From NCBI RefSeq assembly GCF_001707885.1, contig NZ_MASS01000001.1, forward strand, positions 124,001-188,000: a DNA stretch of 64,000 nt, written 5' to 3'. Positions 43,887 through 53,041 of the stretch are shown here, in pieces. This DNA is from Desulfosporosinus cupriresistens (GTDB lineage: Bacteria; Bacillota; Desulfitobacteriia; Desulfitobacteriales; Desulfitobacteriaceae). Position 1 is the first letter of the stretch. Every line of letters starts with the position of its first letter. Below the pieces are notes generated by a model that was not told where the DNA came from, ran no database searches, and was given only the letters and a program-made list of their open reading frames with translations. The position numbers were made by a program, and so were the translations under genes.

Positions 43887-44631
43887 TGGCAAACACCCCC
43901 TCTGCAATTTCCCGGATAACGGTCTCATACGTCTTTGCCTCTTTGCCGGAAAGACCGTCCAGCAGGGAAAGAGAATAAAACTGTTCCTCAATGGCGGCCA
44001 CATGGGGCAGTTTGTAGGAAACACCACCGTAGGTGTTTTCGTAGCCGCCCGAATCCTGCCGGGGCTTTACATTGGACAGCACCCTGATGTGCTTCTCCGG
44101 TTTGAACCGGCGGTCAGCAATGAGGGGCAGGCTAGACATGAAGTAGGACACGCCTTTTAAATCGCAGCTACCCAGCCGCAGTACCGCGTCGGCCACCTCC
44201 AGGGCCGCCGTGGACAGAATGCTGTCGGTGAGACTGCTTGCGCAGTCCACCACCACACAGTCGGCAATATGGCGCAGCAGCACCAGCAGGTCCACCGCGC
44301 GTTCCTTCGCATATTCCGCGTAGGTAAAGACATTTTCACCCACCTTGTAGCCGAGAAAACTGATATACGGATTTTTGGCGGGGCATACACAGTTTTTCAA
44401 GATAAGCTCCTGCGTTAGGTTGGGTGCGGACAGCACTTCGCCGAGGGAGCCCTCCACCGGCTTTTTGGTTTTCAGCACCGTGGGCAAGGCGGGGCACACC
44501 CCGTCACAGAAAAATACCGCCACATTTTTCCTGTTCAGGGACAGCTCCCTTGCGATTTTCACAGCCGTTACGGTTTTGCCGCTGGACGGGCTGCCCCAGA
44601 CCGCCAGAATCTGCTTTCCCTTATTTGGCAT
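43879..44631 (-). CDS. ParA/CpaE-like P-loop ATPase
   Basis: 250 residues. Walker A AVWGSPSSGKTVTAVKIARE and DCVVVDCASSLTDSIL as Walker B. Second CpaE-like protein in the element besides the one at 24742. Positions the Tad machine or segregates it. Overlaps TadA by eight bases. Confidence 0.8.
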   Translation of the reverse strand: MPNKGKQILAVWGSPSSGKTVTAVKIARELSLNRKNVAVFFCDGVCPALPTVLKTKKPVEGSLGEVLSAPNLTQELILKNCVCPAKNPYISFLGYKVGENVFTYAEYAKERAVDLLVLLRHIADCVVVDCASSLTDSILSTAALEVADAVLRLGSCDLKGVSYFMSSLPLIADRRFKPEKHIRVLSNVKPRQDSGGYENTYGGVSYKLPHVAAIEEQFYSLSLLDGLSGKEAKTYETVIREIAEGVFANG

Positions 44632-45445
44632 TGCTGTTATCCCCCTGGGCTGTGTTTTCCGCTTTTTCCGGCAGCGAGCTGCTTTCAATGATGGCGGCAG
44701 CCTCGATTTTACCCGTCTCAAAGTACCGGTCCTGCGCCGTTAAGAATTTATCCGCATTGGCCTTTGCCCCGCGATAGACAAGGGTTACCTGGAGGTTGCC
44801 GTTTTGCTCAAGTCCGGCCAGCACCTTGGTCTGGGCGGAATTTACCAGCAAGGTCAAGGTGGAGGGGAGTTTCTTTTCCGCGTCGCCGCTCTTGTCCCCA
44901 CCCGCCTTGTATTCCTTATCCACTCCCGTGCCTAAAGTGACCGCCAGCACCTTGACATACTTTAGCTCCGGCGGCGTCACGATAATCCCGGTATTGCCTG
45001 AACTCGCGGAAATCAGGGATATGATGTCGCCCAGTTCCAGCTTGCCCGACAGTCCCGCCGCAAAGGATTTGATGGTGATGGACATGGCCTGTTTTGTACC
45101 GTCAAGCCCGGTCAGGTATTCAAATTCAGCAAGGGGCGTACCGGATAATTTGGTGGAAAGGATGTAATCCCCCTTTTGCAAGTCGGCGGCGGCGTATTTG
45201 CCGATGGCCTCATTTTTGTTTTTCACTAAGTTGCTCGGCAAGTTGTATGCGCCAACCTGTACCGTTTCCAGTTTGTTGGCGGTGAGCACCTCGCCCTTTT
45301 TAACGGTATCCGTAATCCGCACGATTTCCGTTTGGGCGCGTACTGCGCTGCCCCAAAGCGGCGTCAGACCAAAACAAATGATCAGGGAAAGGATGATGCA
45401 GCCCAGGCCGATCACGGTCCTGTTTTTGAAAATGCTTAATTTCAT
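44621..45445 (-). CDS. CpaB-like pilus assembly protein (SAF domain)
   Basis: 274 residues with an N-terminal membrane helix (VIGLGCIILSLIICFGLTPL) and a SAF domain with VRITDTVKKGEVLTANKLE, then LQKGDYILSTKLS. CpaB proteins join pilus machinery to the wall or outer layers. ATG 45445 follows AGGAGG. Confidence 0.82.
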   Translation of the reverse strand: MKLSIFKNRTVIGLGCIILSLIICFGLTPLWGSAVRAQTEIVRITDTVKKGEVLTANKLETVQVGAYNLPSNLVKNKNEAIGKYAAADLQKGDYILSTKLSGTPLAEFEYLTGLDGTKQAMSITIKSFAAGLSGKLELGDIISLISASSGNTGIIVTPPELKYVKVLAVTLGTGVDKEYKAGGDKSGDAEKKLPSTLTLLVNSAQTKVLAGLEQNGNLQVTLVYRGAKANADKFLTAQDRYFETGKIEAAAIIESSSLPEKAENTAQGDNSNAK

Positions 45446-45467
45446 AATCGCAAGTCCTCCTATTTTT

Positions 45468-45923
45468 TTAGATTGCGGCGCTAAAGAGATGCGCACAGTA
45501 AGATAAAATTCCCCCTGCACAGAAAAACGGTGCAAGGGGCAGGGTGACGGTATTCAGCTTTTTCATTCCCCGGTAAACGCAGATACCGATACCGACGGCA
45601 AGGAAAAGGGTCAGGGCTGCAATGCTTTGAAGGATACCGCCCCAAACACCCAAAACAAAGCCGCAGGCGGCCATTAGCTTGATGTCGCCGCCGCCTATGG
45701 AAAAGTCTTCTCCTTTATAGGAAAGGACTGCCGCAAGCAGATACGGCAGCCCTGTTAGCACAAGCCCGGAAAAGGCTTCCGTCGGATTCATTTGTGGAAT
45801 ACCTGTTAGAACGATGAGCAGCGGTATCCAATCGGGGATCTCACGCCTGCGGATATCCCAAACCGCCGCTGTAAGGAGCAAAGCCGAAAACAGCGCGCCC
45901 TTCCATATCGATCCGTCCATCAT
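45468..45923 (-). CDS. Prepilin peptidase (A24, TadV/CpaA-like)
   Basis: 151 residues, about four helices, no N-terminal methylase domain. Catalytic Asp residues are in AVWDIRRREIPDW and SIGGGDIKLMAACGF. It should cut pilin leaders; candidate substrates in the element are at 49611, 40302 and 39757. Confidence 0.87.
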   Translation of the reverse strand: MMDGSIWKGALFSALLLTAAVWDIRRREIPDWIPLLIVLTGIPQMNPTEAFSGLVLTGLPYLLAAVLSYKGEDFSIGGGDIKLMAACGFVLGVWGGILQSIAALTLFLAVGIGICVYRGMKKLNTVTLPLAPFFCAGGILSYCAHLFSAAI

Positions 45924-46096
45924 GGCTCTGTATATACACCTCCTGTCACTTTAAAATATACTTGTTTGCAAGCCTGCCGCCGTCATCGGTAAATTGGGTC
46001 AATCAGCCCGTTTTGCCGCAGAAGGTGCATATTGCGGCTGAAAGCGGTTCTTGATCATAGAAAGCCTGCCGCACAGCATGTATCTAGCCGTCTGAA

Positions 46097-47563
46097 CTAT
46101 TTTTCTATCCTCCTTTTTTGCACTTCCAAAATCCTCATGCCGATGGTGTATACCACCGTTACGGTGACGGAGTTTCCAGCCTGCTTATAAAGCTGGCTGT
46201 CTGAATTGACCGCCTTGGCCCTGTCAAACATCCCGTCCGAAAAGCCCTGCAAGCGCCAGCACTCCCTTGGCGTCAGGCGTCGTATCCGCCCGCAAACCAG
46301 GAAAATCCCCTGATTGCAGCTTGTATCCAGGGTTTGCGCCAATCCTTTGCCGACCCATCCGCGCCGTGTTTCGCTGCCAGGGCTGGCAAGGCTGATACTG
46401 TCGCCGTAGCCCTCTGTTTGGTCCTCCCGTATTTTTAATTTTGGGCAGCAGTCGGCCGCCTTGCAGTGCATGAGCAAAACTCCGTGCCTGTCCTGTGCCG
46501 TAAGGGTAAAGCTCGGCTGACCGCACGCCTTGTTGTGGGGATCGTTCTGCAGTTTTTCCACACGGTCGGGTGTTAAAACCGCCCTTGCGCACAAATGCAG
46601 AACGCCGGATTTATCCGCGCCTCTGTTGGTAACTCCGGTGTTATAATGGGCCCTGATGCACCGTGCAATGTTGGTCAGCTTCGGGTTTTTATTCAGGTCG
46701 ATAAAAGAGATGGGACAGCCGTTTTTATCCTCCGGCTGCATGCAGGCTTCACAGCCCTCCAGCACGGCATTTTGCGTTTGGTTCCGGTCCAGTTCCCGGT
46801 AGTCTCCGGCAGTGATGGTATGGGCAAGCTCCAACCTTTCTTTGAAGCCGTCAATGCGGTTTACGCCCACACACATGCAGTAAAGGCCTGTTTTGGCACC
46901 ACCACCGCCGCCCTGTGCGGTGAGGGTGGCGCTGATGCCTTCGGGGCAGTAAACCCTCCGTCCCTGCATCCCGCCTATGATTTGGATAAGAGCTTTTCCA
47001 TTGCCGCTTGGGAGAGGAAATATCCTTCCGGTACATCCGTCTCCAGTATGTCGATGAGCGACAATGTAGACCCGTTCTCTGTTTTGGGGGACTCCGAAAT
47101 CCCGTGAATTAACAAGTCCGTACTGCAAATCATAGCCGAGTGAGGCCATTTCAAAGAGAACGGTCGCAAAATCCCATCCTCCATGAACGGAAAACAGGTT
47201 TTTAACATTTTCAAGGATAACCCATTGGGGGCGATCTTCGGCAGCTTTGCCTTCGATGAGCCTAACAATCTCAAAAAAGAGGCTGCTTCGTTCTCCGGCA
47301 AGCCCCCGCTGGCTGCCAGCGATGCTGATATCCTGGCAAGGGAAACCGGCTGTCCAGAGATGGGCGTAGGGCACATCTCCCGGTTGGATTTTGGTGATAT
47401 CGCTCGCAAACCATTCATCCTCCTTCACATCAAATATAGCCCGATAGCTTTTATCCGCATATTTGTTGATTTCACAATGTCCGATGCATTTCATGCCGCA
47501 GGCTTCAAGTCCCGCGCGAAAGCCCCCGATACCTGAGAAATAGTCTATGAAGGTCGTCTGCAT
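46097..47563 (-). CDS. C5 DNA cytosine methyltransferase of the conjugative element
   Basis: 488 residues. FIDYFSGIGGFRAGLEACG (motif I), TAGFPCQDISIAGSQRG (IV), VILENVKNLF (VI), QNRERVYIVAHR (VIII) and RRLTPRECWRLQGFSDGMF (IX) are clear. A long variable region of about 200 residues (target recognition) is Cys-rich. No nuclease partner is adjacent, so it is probably a solitary methyltransferase protecting the element from host restriction. ATG 47563 follows GAGG. Confidence 0.92.
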   Translation of the reverse strand: MQTTFIDYFSGIGGFRAGLEACGMKCIGHCEINKYADKSYRAIFDVKEDEWFASDITKIQPGDVPYAHLWTAGFPCQDISIAGSQRGLAGERSSLFFEIVRLIEGKAAEDRPQWVILENVKNLFSVHGGWDFATVLFEMASLGYDLQYGLVNSRDFGVPQNRERVYIVAHRHTGDGCTGRIFPLPSGNGKALIQIIGGMQGRRVYCPEGISATLTAQGGGGGAKTGLYCMCVGVNRIDGFKERLELAHTITAGDYRELDRNQTQNAVLEGCEACMQPEDKNGCPISFIDLNKNPKLTNIARCIRAHYNTGVTNRGADKSGVLHLCARAVLTPDRVEKLQNDPHNKACGQPSFTLTAQDRHGVLLMHCKAADCCPKLKIREDQTEGYGDSISLASPGSETRRGWVGKGLAQTLDTSCNQGIFLVCGRIRRLTPRECWRLQGFSDGMFDRAKAVNSDSQLYKQAGNSVTVTVVYTIGMRILEVQKRRIEK

Positions 47564-47571
47564 GGGCGGCC

Positions 47572-47724
47572 TCACGTTTCCTGTCCGATACCCTCATTAA
47601 GCTCCATATTAAGCTCATTTTCTTCCTCAATATTTTTTTGCTTTTCTATTTTCATCAGCTCTTTGAAAATATCGTTGACAATACGGGGGTTTACCTTGAT
47701 GGACGGGTAATATACGGGTATCAT
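47572..47724 (-). CDS. Small acidic/coiled protein before the methyltransferase
   Basis: 50 residues: PVYYPSIKVNPRIVNDIFKE, then a Lys/Glu-rich helix. The frame overlaps the methyltransferase region and continues the gene series. No family recognised. Confidence 0.5.
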   Translation of the reverse strand: MIPVYYPSIKVNPRIVNDIFKELMKIEKQKNIEEENELNMELNEGIGQET

Positions 47725-47732
47725 TGCGTACT

Positions 47733-48053
47733 TCAGCCCAACCTCCATTCATCGCCGTACCGGTACGGATAAATTTTTTGGCTTTTCGCAAACCGGGTCA
47801 TATTCTGCACCTGATCCACCACCGATAGATTGGTCTGGTCCTTGGTGGTCATCATCACCGAGCCGACAATTCCAACCAGAACGCCAATGACGGTGAAGGT
47901 GACGCTTTGCGAAAGCAGCCATACAAAAGCAGAAACAACTCCCGCGCCCAGCGAACCGATCACTGATTGCAGGAGCTGCTTTTTGCCGAAGCCGGGGAAA
48001 AGCTCGGCTTCAGCCTTTACCCCCATCGGGATATACAGCTTTTCATCCTCCAT
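47733..48053 (-). CDS. Small two-helix membrane protein (VirB3/PrgI-like position)
   Basis: 106 residues with two adjacent membrane helices (VIGSLGAGVVSAFVWLLSQ and FTVIGVLVGIVGSVMMT) and soluble ends. In similar elements a PrgI/VirB3-type protein sits in this place and size. ATG 48053 follows AGGAGGG five bases upstream. Confidence 0.62.
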   Translation of the reverse strand: MEDEKLYIPMGVKAEAELFPGFGKKQLLQSVIGSLGAGVVSAFVWLLSQSVTFTVIGVLVGIVGSVMMTTKDQTNLSVVDQVQNMTRFAKSQKIYPYRYGDEWRLG

Positions 48054-48105
48054 CAAAACCCTCCTTTTCAATAGCCGCCATATTACAATTGCGCTGCATA
48101 GTACG

Positions 48106-48318
48106 TTATGGGGTATAGTAATACAGCACCAGGTCCTTAATCTGCCAGATACACTCTGCCAGCACATAGAAAATGACGGTGTTTTTCGCCCGCTTCTTAT
48201 ACTGCGTTTGTTCTTCCTCCGCGCCGGAGAGCCTGATCATGCAGTAAATAAACCTTGCGACGGCGCCTAGGCGGACTAGGATGATAATCGCCTTGGAAAT
48301 ATCGTCCATAGTAACCAA
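48106..48318 (-). CDS. Small membrane protein
   Basis: 70 residues, helix AIIILVRLGAVARFIYCMIR and a second weaker one near the end. Located between the two-helix protein and the TrbL-like gene. Family not recognised. TTG 48318 or ATG 48309 could start it. Confidence 0.58.
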   Translation of the reverse strand: MVTMDDISKAIIILVRLGAVARFIYCMIRLSGAEEEQTQYKKRAKNTVIFYVLAECIWQIKDLVLYYYTP

Positions 48319-48334
48319 TATCCATCCACCGCCT

Positions 48335-49168
48335 TTACTTTGCTAATTTTTGCGCCATGCCGATCAGCCTCACGGAATGGTACACATTGTTGATAACCCC
48401 GCCACCACCGCCGCCCGTCGTGATGAGGAAGTCCTGCAAGAAGCGCGGTGTCCGGATGGCAAGCATCATGCAGGCCAGACCCCAAAAGACGTGCATGTTG
48501 AGCATTAGCCCCACGCCGAGCTTGGCGAGGACAATCTGCACCACCACGGCCAGCATGGACTGGAAAAACTTGTTGAGATACGCCTTGAAAACGCCTTTGT
48601 CGTTGTCCAGCAAGCCCACGCAGGCAAGGGGAACGCCCACCCGCAGGATAAAGATTTCAAGGCCCCGCATGAGAAACTGGAAGTACAGCATGAAATAGCA
48701 GATGATAAAAATCAGCCCGAAGATAGCTGTCACAAGGCCCATGGAGGAAATACCATTCACCCATGCCTGCCAGCCGTAATCCGTTGTTACCCCGATGGCT
48801 GTCAACAGTTGGTTGGTCATATCCTCTATAATGTCTGCCATCCACTGATACAGGGTGGGAAAGCAGACGGCCACCGCCAACGCCTTAAAAAAGTTGGTCA
48901 GCAGGGAAAGGGGTTCTTCGTCCGCATCGCCGTCGCTCCAAAGTATATAGGTTTCAAAGCCTTTTTTAAGAAACTTCAATACGATGAGAGACACGCCGAA
49001 GCCGAACAGGATGTTAAAAAGCGTAGCCGCGATATTGGAGCCGGACACTGTGGTCATGTACTGCTCCGCAAACAGGGTCATGGGCACAATCCCGGTCAAA
49101 AGGTCGTTGATATAGGCGATTGCACCGTTTAACAGCGCGACGATAAGCAATACCAGGAGCACTTCCAA
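48335..49168 (-). CDS. VirB6/TrbL-like channel protein
   Basis: 277 residues with about six membrane helices, including LFNILFGFGVSLIVLKFLKK and GLIFIICYFMLYFQFLMRGL. The size and helix pattern and the site between pilin and small membrane genes fit VirB6/TrbL, the inner-membrane channel of type IV secretion. TTG 49168 has GGAGGTG eight bases upstream. Confidence 0.78.
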   Translation of the reverse strand: MEVLLVLLIVALLNGAIAYINDLLTGIVPMTLFAEQYMTTVSGSNIAATLFNILFGFGVSLIVLKFLKKGFETYILWSDGDADEEPLSLLTNFFKALAVAVCFPTLYQWMADIIEDMTNQLLTAIGVTTDYGWQAWVNGISSMGLVTAIFGLIFIICYFMLYFQFLMRGLEIFILRVGVPLACVGLLDNDKGVFKAYLNKFFQSMLAVVVQIVLAKLGVGLMLNMHVFWGLACMMLAIRTPRFLQDFLITTGGGGGGVINNVYHSVRLIGMAQKLAK

Positions 49169-49231
49169 ATTGGTTTCACCTCCCTTTAGGGGGAGTACCG
49201 CACAGCGCGGTACTCCCCCCATGATTTTGCT

Positions 49232-49537
49232 TTACGAAGCATCGCTGTCCGTTCCGTCCCCGGCCTGTTCGCCCTTTGTGAGCGCCTCATGGTAGGCGTC
49301 CAGCACCTCTTTTTCGATATGCTCTCGCACCTCGGACCGGATGGGGAAGCAGATGTCGGAATATTTGCCGTCAGCGTTTTGACGGCTCGGCATGGACACA
49401 AACAGGCCGTTTTTGCCGTCGATTATACGTACGTTTTTCACGATGAAGCAGTCCTCGATCACAAGGTTGGATACGGCTTTCAGCTTGCCGCTGTCCTGAA
49501 AAATTTTCCTGATTTCAGCTTTAATCTTCATTTTCAA
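49232..49537 (-). CDS. SpoVG family protein
   Basis: 101 residues: VSNLVIEDCFIVKNVRIIDG, then GLFVSMPSRQNADGKYSDIC and FPIRSEVREHIEKEVLDAY, the SpoVG signature. SpoVG proteins bind nucleic acid and act as global regulators. Often carried by Clostridia conjugative elements. Confidence 0.88.
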   Translation of the reverse strand: MKMKIKAEIRKIFQDSGKLKAVSNLVIEDCFIVKNVRIIDGKNGLFVSMPSRQNADGKYSDICFPIRSEVREHIEKEVLDAYHEALTKGEQAGDGTDSDAS

Positions 49538-49610
49538 AATCCTCCGTAAAATAAAATAGGCAGGAGCAACGCGCCCCTGCGATCAGATACAATAATTCTA
49601 CTGCTGGTAA

Positions 49611-49841
49611 TCATCCATGATAGTTAAACATATCCTTGATGCGGTCCGTGATGGTGGGGAGCACCGTAGCATTTAAAATGAGATACAGGCCGCCAAGGAT
49701 AAGGGCTCCCAATACAATCGAAATTAAAACTTGGACAGCCGTGTCAAGGGCTCCCTGGCCGCTCCGGTTGGAAAGGGCGGCCTTCGCCCTGTCAAGAGCC
49801 ACCGCCGTTTTTACCTGTACCTTATAAATAAGGTTTTGCAT
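49611..49841 (-). CDS. Small membrane protein with Flp-pilin-like processing region (DUF6133-like)
   Basis: 76 residues: basic N-terminal ~28 residues, then RSGQGALDTAVQVLISIVLG and ALILGGLYLILN. This looks like the Flp pilin pattern GQGxxEYAL with Asp for Glu. It is a good candidate for the major pilin cut by the prepilin peptidase at 45468. Strong AAGGAGG before ATG 49841. Confidence 0.68.
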   Translation of the reverse strand: MQNLIYKVQVKTAVALDRAKAALSNRSGQGALDTAVQVLISIVLGALILGGLYLILNATVLPTITDRIKDMFNYHG

Positions 49842-49913
49842 AGAAAAATCCTCCTTCAATATGTTTGATAAAAGCAGTGTACAAAACACTGCTTTTTCAG
49901 ATGTCTGCCTGGG

Positions 49914-50276
49914 CTACTTGTAGTAACCGATAATCAGGTTCAGGGTGGCCGAGCCGAGTACGGCACCGATACAGGACACAATGGCAACCACAATACGGTT
50001 GTTCCACTTTTTCGTGTCCATCTCGTCGGCGGCGCTGCGGCGGATGAAGAAATAAATGATAAGCAGGCCTGCCACCACCGGAGCCAGCACCATCAGCCAG
50101 GTGGTGACATCGCCGATCAGCTTTTCCGTTCCCGTGACAATCTTGCTGCCCTGAACGCCGTCAGCGGCGTAAGCCGGCACCGCCATCATCGACGTTGCCG
50201 CTAAGACGGCAGCGACGGAGATCCAGACTTTCTTTAAAAGCCTTGCGGCCTTTTTTATTGCGTTTTTCAGTTCCAT
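49914..50276 (-). CDS. VirB2/TrbC-like conjugation pilin
   Basis: 120 residues. Signal peptide with VWISVAAVLAATSMMAVPAYA; after a short loop, two helices (WLMVLAPVVAGLLIIYFFI and IVVAIVSCIGAVLGSATLNL) separated by a basic loop, as in VirB2/TrbC. AAAGGAGG precedes ATG 50276. Confidence 0.75.
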   Translation of the reverse strand: MELKNAIKKAARLLKKVWISVAAVLAATSMMAVPAYAADGVQGSKIVTGTEKLIGDVTTWLMVLAPVVAGLLIIYFFIRRSAADEMDTKKWNNRIVVAIVSCIGAVLGSATLNLIIGYYK

Positions 50277-50291
50277 AAAATCCTCCTTTCC

Positions 50292-51881
50292 TCAATCCAT
50301 ATCCGCTTCACTGGCCACTGATTGGCCTTTACCCTCCGCGGCCTTTTGCTGGAGCTTGCGTATGATGTCCTTCTGGTAGTAGACCCAGATATTCCACAAG
50401 GCGATTTCCTTGCCCACGTCGGTGATGACCGGGCGTTTCTGCTCCCGTTCCACCCGCTGCTTCCGGTTATGCTCCTTATCCCCCAGGCCCAGCATCTTGT
50501 TGAAATACCACTCCGACAGGTCGGGGGAATACATGATAGCGGGATGGGTCCGGGATGTGACGATCTGGTAGGGACGAGAAACCCGTCGTACTTCGTCCAC
50601 ATTCAAAAGCTTGCGCTCAATCAGGCTGATGCTGTGGGTGCTTGACGGGGTGGTGTACTTTGCATGATTGGCCGATAGCTGATAGCTGGAAACGGTGTAG
50701 GTCCCCAGCTTTTCGCTGATCTCCCGCAGGGTGTCCATATCATCAGCCTGTAGATAAACCCAGGTCTGGCAGTTGGCTTTGATGGTATCCGAGATGTTCT
50801 CATCGTACTTTTCTTTCAGTTGGGAGAAGGACTGAATAAACAGGTTGAACCGCATCCCGCGCCCGCCGCCGACTGTGAGTTTGTTCGTGAAATCACTTAT
50901 GGTGGTGAAATTTCCGAATTCGTCCAGCATGAAGTTGACCCGCTGCTTGAGCCGTCCACCTCTTGTATCTGCCAGATTCGCCAAAAGCTCATACTGCTGC
51001 GACACGATGAGGGAGGCCACTGGATAAAAGGTGGTCTTTTCGTCCGGCAATATGATGAACAATGCCTGCTTTTCCTGCCCGATGTCCTGCAATTCAAAGT
51101 CGCTGGTATGGGTGATGGAATAGATGGACCTGGAAGTGAACAATCTGAGGGTTGTCAAGGCGGAGGTGTAGAAGCTGCCCCTTGTCCTGGACGGCGCCAC
51201 ATCGGAAATGGAAAGCAGCGCCTTGGCGGGATGTGAGGGTGGAAGTTTTTTGACGTACTCTAAGAGGGGCATTTTGTTCCCGATCATCTTTACCATTTCG
51301 GCGATAAACCAGTAGACATTGGTGAGGTTCTGGTAATCGGGCCGGCGCCTGTTGTCGCACACCACGCAGAGGATGGCAGCGGCAATGATGGAGCATTCGC
51401 CGTTTGTCCAGATTTTTTCGCCTTCCGGCTTACCGACAAAGTTGTTGGTCAGATCCCAGGCCAGCATTTCCGCCCTGTCGGTGTCGTCATGGTTGACCGC
51501 ATTGATAATAGGCTGCAACAGGTTGTATCGCATACTTTTGGCAGGAGTTTTAAAATCCAGCACCAGCACCCGGTATCCAAGTTTTTCGAGAAATTCCGCG
51601 GTATAATCGTACAGCTCTGCTTTCGGGTCGCTGACCACAATGGATTCTCCGGCCAATCCCAGGGTGCAGATGGACTGCACCACTAGGTTGCGGGTCTTGC
51701 CGCTCCGGGTAGCGCCGATACACAGCAGATGGCTGTCCTCGCCTACATAATAGATGTGCTCGTTATCGCCCTCCTTTTTCATGCCAATCACAACGCCGCC
51801 CTCGCGTAAAGCAAAGGCGGCGTCTTCATCGGGTTCCGGTTTTGGTTTAGGGATTGTCTTAGGATGAAATATCGTCCTCAA
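50292..51881 (-). CDS. virD4: VirD4-type coupling protein, ATPase part
   Basis: 529 residues. Walker A CIGATRSGKTRNLVV, then SIVVSDPKAELYDYTAEFLE, Walker B VNFMLDEFGNFTTISDF and QSFSQLKEKYDE. It lacks the usual N-terminal membrane domain, which is supplied by the 162-residue protein encoded upstream with a 23-base overlap. TTG 51881 is the start. It brings the relaxase-DNA complex to the channel. Confidence 0.92.
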   Translation of the reverse strand: MRTIFHPKTIPKPKPEPDEDAAFALREGGVVIGMKKEGDNEHIYYVGEDSHLLCIGATRSGKTRNLVVQSICTLGLAGESIVVSDPKAELYDYTAEFLEKLGYRVLVLDFKTPAKSMRYNLLQPIINAVNHDDTDRAEMLAWDLTNNFVGKPEGEKIWTNGECSIIAAAILCVVCDNRRRPDYQNLTNVYWFIAEMVKMIGNKMPLLEYVKKLPPSHPAKALLSISDVAPSRTRGSFYTSALTTLRLFTSRSIYSITHTSDFELQDIGQEKQALFIILPDEKTTFYPVASLIVSQQYELLANLADTRGGRLKQRVNFMLDEFGNFTTISDFTNKLTVGGGRGMRFNLFIQSFSQLKEKYDENISDTIKANCQTWVYLQADDMDTLREISEKLGTYTVSSYQLSANHAKYTTPSSTHSISLIERKLLNVDEVRRVSRPYQIVTSRTHPAIMYSPDLSEWYFNKMLGLGDKEHNRKQRVEREQKRPVITDVGKEIALWNIWVYYQKDIIRKLQQKAAEGKGQSVASEADMD

Positions 51882-52347
51882 CCTCCTTTTCCTTCTCCTT
51901 CTTGTTTTTTAGGAAGTCTATATTATCATAGCCGCCTTTGATAAGCGCCTTGATAACCTTGTTGTGGGGATTTAAGGCAAAGCTTGCAAAGGCTTTGCCC
52001 TTTTCCCCGTCTTTGAGCCATCGCGCCGAGCCGTGCTGGTACTGTCCCACCGCAACGGGTGTTTTAATATCCGGGGTAATTTCCGTCAAATCCGACTGAT
52101 AGGGCCGCAGGTTAGTGAGAAAGTACATCACCGCCAGAATCAGTATGAAGCCCTGCAAGCAAAGATAAAGAAGAAAATGCTGTTTGCTTGAAAAAAGGCT
52201 GGCAAGGCATTCACCGATGGGCAGCAGCTTCAATACCGTCATCTGTCTTGACAGCAGCCCATGAAGGGCGGTTGAGAAAAAGAGATTGACAAAACCGCCG
52301 GTCAAAAATATCAGGGAGCAGATCATCAGTTTGGGTCTTGTTTTCAT
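51859..52347 (-). CDS. Separate membrane domain of the VirD4 coupling protein
   Basis: 162 residues with two membrane helices (LMICSLIFLTGGFVNLFFST, LYLCLQGFILILAVMYFL), then VAVGQYQHGSARWLKDGEKG, a stretch normally found just before the ATPase domain of VirD4/TraG. So the coupling protein is split here. Overlaps the ATPase gene by 23 bases. Confidence 0.75.
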   Translation of the reverse strand: MKTRPKLMICSLIFLTGGFVNLFFSTALHGLLSRQMTVLKLLPIGECLASLFSSKQHFLLYLCLQGFILILAVMYFLTNLRPYQSDLTEITPDIKTPVAVGQYQHGSARWLKDGEKGKAFASFALNPHNKVIKALIKGGYDNIDFLKNKKEKEKEVEDDISS

Positions 52348-53030
52348 AGCGTCATCTCCAGGTCCTGCTCCTGTTCGTTTATCAGCGTTTCAGCGATTTC
52401 ATTTTTTACAGGCGTGTTTTCAAGCCACTGCTTTAAGCTTTCCGGCCTGACGATGCCAAGAAAATCCGCGCGTTCCCAGCGGCATTCCTGTCCTGAAAAC
52501 AGGCTTTTGGCATAAACCGCCTGACCTCTTGCCCCGTAAGTGCAGCCAAAACCGTTATAGGCAATCCATAAGCTGTTTTCAGCCGTGCGGCGGCTGGCCA
52601 TCAGCGCTTCGGGATTCAGTACCAAAATTTTGTCCTCGTAATCCATTTCATTGCTCCTGGGAATGCAATCCTCTGTATCAAGGGCCTTGTTTTCCTGTCT
52701 TATCTTCAACCCCTCCTCCCTGTGATGATCCAGGACATAAACGATGGGAATATTCAGTTTTGTCGCCAGATCTATCTCACCCTGCATACCTTGCGTAATT
52801 TCGTCCCCGCAGCACCACAATTCATCGCACCGCCTTAAAAGCGCAAGTCCCATTTTTAAGCCCTTTTCCCGCTGTTCGGGAATGTTATCCTGAAGGTAGG
52901 CGGTAAATATGGCATGAGGCGCTAGGGGGACGGTATCACATCCCGCGGCATATTCGCAGTATCGGTTCGCTTTTTTGATGTTTTCCTCCATCGCTCCCCG
53001 CAAAGGGGAGCAGATATAAACCAGCTTCAA
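52344..53030 (-). CDS. DUF4406/DUF7768-like protein
   Basis: 228 residues. N-terminal Rossmann-like domain LVYICSPLRGAMEENIKKAN, TVPLAPHAIFTAYL, LLRRCDELWCCGDEITQGMQ, as in DUF4406 proteins related to nucleoside deoxyribosyltransferases. The C-terminal half contains VLNPEALMASRRTAENSLWI. Role unknown. TTG 53030 with GAGGTG. Confidence 0.68.
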   Translation of the reverse strand: MKLVYICSPLRGAMEENIKKANRYCEYAAGCDTVPLAPHAIFTAYLQDNIPEQREKGLKMGLALLRRCDELWCCGDEITQGMQGEIDLATKLNIPIVYVLDHHREEGLKIRQENKALDTEDCIPRSNEMDYEDKILVLNPEALMASRRTAENSLWIAYNGFGCTYGARGQAVYAKSLFSGQECRWERADFLGIVRPESLKQWLENTPVKNEIAETLINEQEQDLEMTL

Positions 53031-53041
53031 TGAAAATCACC

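Noticed and set aside
45924..46096. Possible short peptide with a Cys pair (CTFCGKTG) between the prepilin peptidase and methyltransferase genes.
   Set aside because: No start with a ribosome site; frames are short and inconsistent.
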